64,000 nucleotides of DNA, from positions 15,873,370-15,937,369 of the forward strand of contig CM119269.1 of assembly GCA_051294375.1 (NCBI GenBank). Direction: 5' to 3'. The notes beneath the pieces are model-generated. The model was not told where the DNA came from and searched no databases. It saw only the letters and a program-made list of their open reading frames with translations. Shown one piece after another: positions 56,609 through 64,000 of the stretch. A program made the position numbers and the translations under genes. The stretch comes from Paraspadella gotoi (Eukaryota; Chaetognatha). How positions within the stretch are numbered: the stretch's first letter is position 1; each line of letters opens with the position of its first letter.

Positions 56609-59002
56609 AATAGTCTAAAGTCAAGAACTTTAAATTTAGAATTAATTTGGGCAGTGACTTTGCTTTGGGTATTTTCAATAATGAAATTGAACTTAAATAG
56701 ACTATTAATTCTTTTTTCCACTGATAAATATGAAACACTCTTTATTTAAAAACGGTTGCATTAGTTATCTTTTCCTTATAACATAACTCACTGGGTAATT
56801 TCTATGCTTTCAAAATCGGTAAGACATTATTTCTTTCACGTCAATTATTCCAATTACGGTATCGCCTTAATAAGAATAAACTAAAAACGATTTTCATGGT
56901 AAGAACAACTTTTAAAGATAAATTGCTCGTAAGAACTGTGCGTTTTTTTAGATAACTATTACTTAGCAAAAATCGGCACACTATGTTATGAAACTTTTTT
57001 CTTGTTTTCCATTTCTTTCTAATTTCTTTCTTTTCGACTTTTGCCTGACTCTCTCTTTTTCTCTTTCTCTCTGTGTTAAGTATTTGATGCGTTACGCCCC
57101 CATAATAAGCGGTTAAATTTTATTTATTTCCGACATAGGACAGTAACTTCTGTCCTTCAGCTGTCCTCACCTTAATACTATCCATTACTCAATTCTTTGG
57201 TGGACGCTCTCTTCTCTCTCTCTGTCTCTCTCTCTCTTTCTCTTCATCATAATGTTTTGACAAAATTTCTTAAAAATTCACACTGTGCTGAAGAAGACTC
57301 GAAAAAGAATCGAAACATGTCCGTTTCAAAAATAAAAGTCGTTGTTTGTAAACAAAAAAATAAACTTTTTCTCTCCTTAACTTTTATTTCGCAAAACTTT
57401 GCGTAGCTATGATTTTATTCAAAGTTGTTGCCAAGCAGATTTAAAAAATCGACAGATTTTTGCGGAAATTTTTCCGCAAAAAGCTGTCAGATGAGAGAAA
57501 CTTAATTTGCTGACTTGCTTCCCCTTTCTCAATAAAAGAAGGCGGTTTTTTGTTAATTATCAACCTTAGTATGTTTATCATCTGTAAACTATTAAAATGA
57601 GTTAAAAAACCGTGTTTTAGTTCAAATAAAACGGACCTCACAAATCCTCACAAAATTAAAAGTTGACTTAAATTTTTTTGCAGCAAATAAGTATTAAATA
57701 TTCGCCCTAATTTTTTAGGTACAGAAACACCGTTCATAGGGAATATTATTAGAATTGTGAACATTTTGAAGTATTTTTGTTTAACACATGGCTAATAAAA
57801 CTGTAAAAATGTAAGTTTGTGACCAGTCAATTTAAAAATTAATTCATAGGTAAACATGATAAATGACCAACTGAAAATGAACTGCAATCTCGAGAAGTAA
57901 AGAAGATAAGAAGGACGCCGAAAGCCGGAGTAAAAAGATTCTCTATCAATGATCTTGGCATTCAAACTCGGGACAAAAGTGAAAGATGGGACAAAAATGG
58001 ACATAATTTTTTTTATTTAAAAGTAGCACAAAATGATACTTATCTGGTGCATTAGAAATGCAGCAGTCATGATTTCATTTAAGATTCCGCTAATCGGAAG
58101 CTCACTTTGTCTTAGGGATTCATAAAGGTTCAATCAATTTGAAGGTTAATACTTCTAGCAATATTGCAAAAAGTGCTTTTTTTTCTGAATTCCTCGATCC
58201 AAAATCACTGCCTTTGATTTTTAATTTCAAAAAAAAATATATTCTGTTGAGCCATTTGGTCAACAAGAATTTTTTTTTTAATAACATCCTAAAACAGTCA
58301 TCGCATGGCAAGAAAATTATTATTTTTTCTCGACCAAATATTGCACGGACAAGAAAATACGTAGAACTGAAATATATAATCAGGAAAACTATAATGAAAT
58401 TAGAGCTTATGGTTATGTCTTGCCAATACAAGTTCTCGGCACTGTGGGCGGTTAGAGAGGTAGCACAACCTCGCCAATCGAGGCAATAAGGATTCAAATT
58501 TCGTTAATATAATTGCTTTTAACAATTCACGTATACGTCGTAGCTGGTTTAAAAACTTAACTAGCAGTTATTTTTGGATTTAGTTTTAGGCGGGACCCGT
58601 CGGTTGGAGTCAACCTTTCTCTTGCAGGTTTAAAAGTAAAAAGTATGATTTCCCCGATGCAATCAATCCTTTCCTTTTCGTTGTTTTATTGAATATTAGA
58701 GAAAGCAAAGAATTTTGAATTTGGAAAAACATTTTAATTAATATTTGACATTTTCTTTTCCTTAGGCATTGTTATTTTAAATGCTGATTGAGGCTTGAAG
58801 CTAACAAGCCGCAAACAGCTCCACTATTAATTAAAAATAGTGCTTACAAATTTCAAATTCTTTGCTTTTCTCTGATTTTTCCCCCAAAGAAGGGTATAAA
58901 TCCTTCGGTTATGTGTCATTACATTACTAAATCGATTAAACGCTTTTATTTTACTTTCGATAAAACTTACTTATTTTCTACAAGAAAATGAATAAAAAAG
59001 AA

Positions 59003-61785
59003 TTAAGGAGGTTTTTTCGGTTTTCTTGACACCTTATGTCCACAAACTTTAAAGGTGCATTGCTAACATAAACATTGATCCGAGCAGGATGAGCAACGCT
59101 CCACTAGTTTCGTTTCTCCTCATAACATACAAAAAAAATTATTATACGAAAAAATTAATTTTCTAAATAGTACCCTGCCGAAAGTTAGAGATGGTGTCTC
59201 TTTTAAAATACTATAGACCAGAATAAAATAGAAAACGGAATTCAGACGTTCTCGAAATAGCGGTTGTAGTGTAGCGGAGTCTTCCTGAGAAATTGACTCT
59301 AAAATATTTTAAGAGATACCTTTGACACGATTATGAAAATCGAATTGTTTACAACCAATATAAAAAATTATCCATTCATTTAAAAAATAACTATCTGCCC
59401 TTTGGACAGGCTTGGTGGTTTAAGGCCTCCATCACTCTTACAAGATAATGACATAGCAGGTCCCTGCAAGCTTTCAATCAAGACTCCTCTCACAGTTCTC
59501 GTTTATTCACTCCCAAGTACCTGGCTTCCCTATCAATGAAGTGGTTATAATGTTATGTAGCAACATGCGCTCTTTGAAGAGCCGGTACGTCACCGGGGAT
59601 CGCTGCATTGTCTACACTACTAGCAGCCGTCTCTCCGGATCGTATCCATCTCGGCCCGCCAAGTGTATGCCGATTAGTACCGCGTCGTACGTGGACTGTA
59701 GTTTGTCGACCGGGTTCACGTGTCGTGTATTTTTATTTATACCTTTCGTTCATTGCTCTTACTGTATCGCAAAGATGAACCAACATTCTCGCTGAAAGGT
59801 CCAATATGCCGGACAAAGAATTCCGTTAAAATATCCAAAAAACTAATGAAAGCAGCCCTTGAAGGAAGACTGAATCCATTACAAATATGCATAAACACGG
59901 GGACAGAAATAAAGCTGGAGAACATACAACAAAAACAAATGAAATAATAGATTATTGAATCATCGAAATCTTGTATTGTGTTTGATGAATCTCACCCAAG
60001 CGGAGTCGAAGCCAACTGCCAAACTTGTCCAGTGAACTTCTTCAAAATGTCCAACTAAATTTTCACGAGGCAGCAAAGCAGAAAGAAGCCACAAAGAATA
60101 AGGAACCTTGCTGCTAATCGCGCGATAATTTTTGCATAAAAATTTCTTTCATACGTCCTCCAAATATGAAGGAGGACGTGTTAAAGTAGTGTCACCCCAA
60201 CCATGGCAATCAGCAATGATAGATATTCTGAAGGAAAGGAGCCGACATTTGCAAGAAGCCATATTCATTTGACAGCTAAAAAAGACGAATTATGTTTAAG
60301 ATTCCAGATATGTATATATTAATATTGTTCATAAAAAGGTTTCGTGAATTATTATTTTCAAAAGCAAAACTGTTTTTTAAAAGACTTTTCTGTCTTTGCT
60401 GATTAGCGTGGTTGAATCTTTTTAAAAGTTGAGCTATTAAACCATGATGCCAGGTGTGCTGAGGCATCTCTCCCGACAGCTGGGCCGGGGGGCTCAGGGG
60501 CTTTGGAACTGCAGTGACCACATTTGTCAACTGGCGTGTTTATGTCGACGACCATCACACTTTAACCAGTCGTGACCGTGTGACGGGAATTGAACCGAAC
60601 TTCACAGTTGCTTAGTTGAACTACCGTTTACTTAGCCGTGTAAAAAGCCATATGAAAACGAGCTGAGTTTCCCAGCTATACAGGAGGCCAATTCTAGGAT
60701 TCGCCACATACCTGTTGTTCTTCGGAAACTTTTTTGAGCGAGCTCTCCATCAAAGGTGTCCAAATTACGTTTAGACTAATAGAGCGAAAACCGTATCTCC
60801 TACGAAATTTAAACAAGCACTTTGAATAATTCCCTGCATAGGATTGTTTCATGGTAAATAGATGATATCTCGTTATTATAATTTCTTTATTTTTTTTTAA
60901 TGCTTTAACCTACTTTCCATAATGAAAAACTGGAGCTTTAATTTCAATCGGGATATAGATTGATTTGATACGTAAAAACAATCGTAATATATTTCTAAAC
61001 ATACGAATAAAACAAAGACAAAAACCTACTTCTCCTCGTCGAATTTTAAAAATACATTACCGTTTAAAATAATTTTACCGATGAGGACAACGTTTCATAG
61101 CGAACAAAGATTGACGGCGAACCGTCCGATGTCGCCGTCGCCGACGCGTCGAGGCGATCGCCACTTTGGCGCTCAACTGGAGAAAGGCTTCCGCCAAGTG
61201 TTCGGTGCAGGAAGACGAGAGGAAGTTGAAGATGGTGTTAGATTAAGACGATGAATCCATTCATCCAGGCGGAATCGAAAAACCTTGGCATGTGAAGAGA
61301 CAGTAAATTCATTGTTGCTATGTGTTTGTGACAAACCGTTCAAAATAGCAGTCCCTTCGCGATTCAGGCGTAAGCGACCGTGTTTACAGGCGTTGTTAAG
61401 CGCCCCAGCGTCCCTCTTAACTGCTAGGCCGGACCCCGGACCTTTTGTGGTTGGGAGGCGAATGACTTGCCTCCGGCACCAATGGCCGCCTGATGAACGC
61501 TTGGGCGATTTTCAGTCCACCATGAACACGTGCAAGTGGCCATTTATCTCGACAATGGGGATAACATGAGAACATTCTCTACTCAAGCGTGAATCTTGCC
61601 TCGTTTCACGTGTGAACCAAAATTGACGTACGACCAAGAGGCGTGTCCGAGGACTGTGCGTAGAACTCGAACACCGGACGTCTTTTTCCTAGGTGCGGGC
61701 TTTTTCCCCGGTCGGACAGGCTTCAGCATCGCCTTTTTCAGTGTTCAATACTTCTTCCTTTGCGCTCGCGAACGACGCACTCCAT
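59003..61785 (-). pseudogene. Frame-disrupted copy of SLC35G1-like paralogue II
   Basis: All seven exons, the LTR in intron 1 (61294-61525) and the intron-3 SINE (60430-60690) are present in the order seen at 50441-52973. Exons carry scattered 1-base indels. An insertion of about 150 bp (59569-59721) falls just outside the exon corresponding to 51030-51181. Confidence 0.75.
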
Positions 61786-62949
61786 TTGTTTATCTTTTAA
61801 CTTTTTCCAGACAGTAGAATCCGTCAGAATTTCTAAGACGCTGAATCTATATACTCTTTACTGGTTGCGATTAAAGTTAAAAAACAAATTTTTGGTGCTT
61901 CCTTAGTCTTGAAGCAATCTCAGAGCTAAGGAATTATAGTTTTTTTTTTACTTTAGTATTTTTTTGGGACAAATCTTACCTTCTTTAAGTTTGTGTCGTT
62001 TTACGATCTGGGCTCTTTTGTTATTTTTAACAAAATACATTTATTGCTATTGAAAACTCCAAGAGAAGTTAACCACGAAAGGTTGAACGACAAAGAGATA
62101 AAAAATTCAAAAAAATCTTTAATTTCTGTTTTCACAACAAACGACGAAATCCAATGAATCTTGCAAGGTGGAATTGGGCTAACGACGATTCTTCTACGAA
62201 AAAAAAGAATGAAAATATAAAGTAAAAAAAAAAATTCCTTTATTGGGGTGAAATTCATCAGTAATTTACGTGGCCGGCCTGTCATATAACTTGGTTCAGC
62301 TTTGTTCTGGTTCCGTTTTTTTAATATAAAACTGAGAATTACTAAAACATACCTTAACGAGGAAAATATAAAATATGACCGTGACCACATTACTGATTAC
62401 TTATACATTAAGTATACAATACAACTTGGAATTAATTGTATAATTTATTAATTTTCTGACTTACCGATTTAGCTACTATACAATAGCATGGATAATTTGT
62501 ATAATTTATGTACTCTTCTCGTTCACCTCGAGAAAAATGTTGACCTTTTATCATCTTTTCTCTTTCCTTCTCTAACCAAATCTTACGTTTCTCCCTGCGA
62601 AAAATCGATTGAAATAAAAACTAGATATAATGAGCGTTCCTTTTTAGCTCCATAAGCAATGGTTAATTATCTTTCCTCTATAACAATAACCTATTCGACA
62701 AATTAACACCAACTTGATAATTTAATTTTACAATTCTTAAATTTGATTTAATGTTTACTAACCTTCATCTACCTATACTATAAATTCTACATACCAAATG
62801 TTTTTAGATAGATTATATTTAAAAACGGATACTTCCACTTAATTCATCATTTTGAGTTCTTGAACTCATTCATTTTTCTGATGGGAGATCGCTTATACGT
62901 TTTTCAATAGTGTTTTAGCTTGATAATTATATTTCCAGATTTCTCAAAT

Positions 62950-64000
62950 GAACATGTTGCTAAGAGAAAATCGTCCGAGCAGAATAAGCAAAGCTCCACC
63001 TAAAATGAAAATCGTTTTAAAACTAAAATGTTAAAAATAAAACTTTAAACGAAAATATTTGGGTAAGTATGAATACATACCTGCTGATAAAAAGGAGGGT
63101 TTCGTTCAAAAAAATTAGCCCAATGGAGATTAGAGAAGGAATATACGAAGTTTCTGCATCGCGGTTGTTGTTGTGTGTCCTCCTAAATATTTTATTCTTT
63201 TCTTAAAGACTTATTAAACTGTTCAAACACTAAAAGTAAAACTGAAGAGACAGTAATGATCGTTATGTGTGAGTGTCAAATTAAGCAGTTCCAGCAGTTA
63301 CAGTTACAGGCGTGGTTAAGCGCCCCGTCCCTCTTAACTGCAAGCGACGCACCGCGGTTAGACAACCCCGGATTCTTGGGTTGACGCATATCGAAGCGTT
63401 GTTCCACCGTACACAATGGCCGCTGATGAAGGGTTGGTGGATTTTTAGAGCCACCATACAACCCTTAATAAATACTTAACTGTTTCCACTATTGGGTACA
63501 GTGCATGAGAAACAAAAAAATTTAAGATTAAGTATTTGAATAAGCTATTAATTAAGCATTCTACTAGTGCATGTGATGACATTAAAGCAAAACTAACAAC
63601 CATCATCACAAGAATAATTCATTTTTATATCACTTGTATGGACAAAATTGAAAATATCCTGGCTAATAGATACAATATACCACCAATAATTCCACCAAAA
63701 ATATCCAAAACAGAAGGCTTTGAAGATACTGTAAATCCATTGCAAACATATGTGGATATTGGTATAGTAATTATACCTGAAATTTAGATAAAAATATCAT
63801 TATAAAAGTTAACAAAATAATTGAAACATGTCCGTTGTTGTAACTCATCAGTTTTTTCCAAATCAAACGCAATGAATCAAAATACAATGATAAAAATATC
63901 TGATGAAAATGTTAATGAAGTATATACAAAATATAGGTTACCGGCAGGAGTAGAAGCCAATTGCCAAATCGTCCAATGAACACTGGGAAAATATCCAACT
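62950..64000 (-). CDS. SLC35G1-like transporter, paralogue III (5' partial)
   Basis: Four 3' exons visible on the minus strand. The first is partial, from 64000 to about 63943 (VHWTIWQLASTPAG). The next is about 63628-63779 (TYVCNGFTVSSKPSVLDIFG, GILYLLARIFSILSIQ). Then comes about 63082-63184 (AETSYIPSLISIGLIFLNET), which has a 1-base frameshift. The last exon ends with TGA near 62950 (GGALLILLGRFSLSNMFI). Intron positions match paralogues I and II. The sequence differs throughout, so this is a real third paralogue, tandem to II. An LTR copy (63242-63462) lies in one intron. The rest is beyond the window. Confidence 0.75.
63242..63462 (-). mobile_element. Diverged solo LTR, TRIM-like family
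   Basis: From GAAGAGACAGTAATGATCGT to GGTGGATTTTTAGAGCCACC, reversed relative to 40282-40517. It has several indels and lies in an intron of SLC35G paralogue III. Confidence 0.7.

Larger units (their letters stand above)
54260..62690. repeat. Second copy of 45717-53830 with many indels
   Basis: Colinear with 45717-53830 through every gene and repeat. Differences are mostly single-base gains or losses, often in homopolymers, at similar density in coding, intron and intergenic sequence. One insertion of about 150 bp at 59569-59721 is unique to this copy. N gaps of 300 and 25 precede it. Confidence 0.85.

Overview
This is a eukaryotic nuclear window, almost certainly from an invertebrate animal. 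The genes have GT-AG introns (a few GC-AG), AT-rich introns and intergenic DNA, and GC-rich CpG-rich exons. They encode animal-type proteins: EGF repeats joined to a CBM14 chitin-binding domain, a C-type lectin, an ELOVL elongase, a GH20 hexosaminidase, eEF2, ornithine decarboxylase, polyamine oxidase and SLC35G-like transporters. I cannot place it in a phylum from the sequence alone. The assembly has N gaps at 2815-2824, 7160-7184, 17270-17279, 29757-30000, 30439-30448, 30589-30712, 53838-54137 and 54235-54259.

Layout. 1-5069 (+): a secreted EGF-repeat/CBM14 gene, with a complete C-type lectin gene (1183-1973) inside one intron. 5855-7159 (+): start of a small single-pass membrane protein gene. 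9738-14106 repeats 2880-7159 with many indels; the downstream exons of the membrane protein gene (14348-14926) follow. 15329-20033 (-): GH20 beta-hexosaminidase. 24420-26284 (+): ELOVL6-like elongase. 27003-37440 (+): eEF2, whose last intron holds a complete SLC35G1-like gene on the other strand (34651-36621). 39060-41912 (+): ornithine decarboxylase, with a very short LTR retroelement (TRIM-like) in its second intron. 46630-48075 (+): intronless polyamine oxidase. 50441-52973 (-): second SLC35G1-like gene. 54260-62690 repeats 45717-53830 with many single-base indels. 62950-64000 (-): a third SLC35G1-like paralogue, cut by the window end.

ODC (first step of polyamine synthesis) and polyamine oxidase (polyamine back-conversion or breakdown) lie 4.7 kb apart on one strand, the only obvious pathway link. 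The rest looks like a normal mixture of animal genes.

The accessory content is rich. There are LTR copies of one family in both orientations, a TRIM-like LTR pair, tRNA-derived SINE-like units, a LINE reverse-transcriptase remnant, and a repeat family with hammerhead-like motifs and a conserved hairpin. Large CT/GA microsatellites are frequent. The observations I rate highest are an in-frame TGA bridged by correctly phased downstream exons, hammerhead-like motifs including one in a large foldback, an LTR that supplies a splice-acceptor tract, and the two nested genes. The two large indel-ridden duplications next to N gaps look more like noisy long-read gap filling than real pseudogenes.
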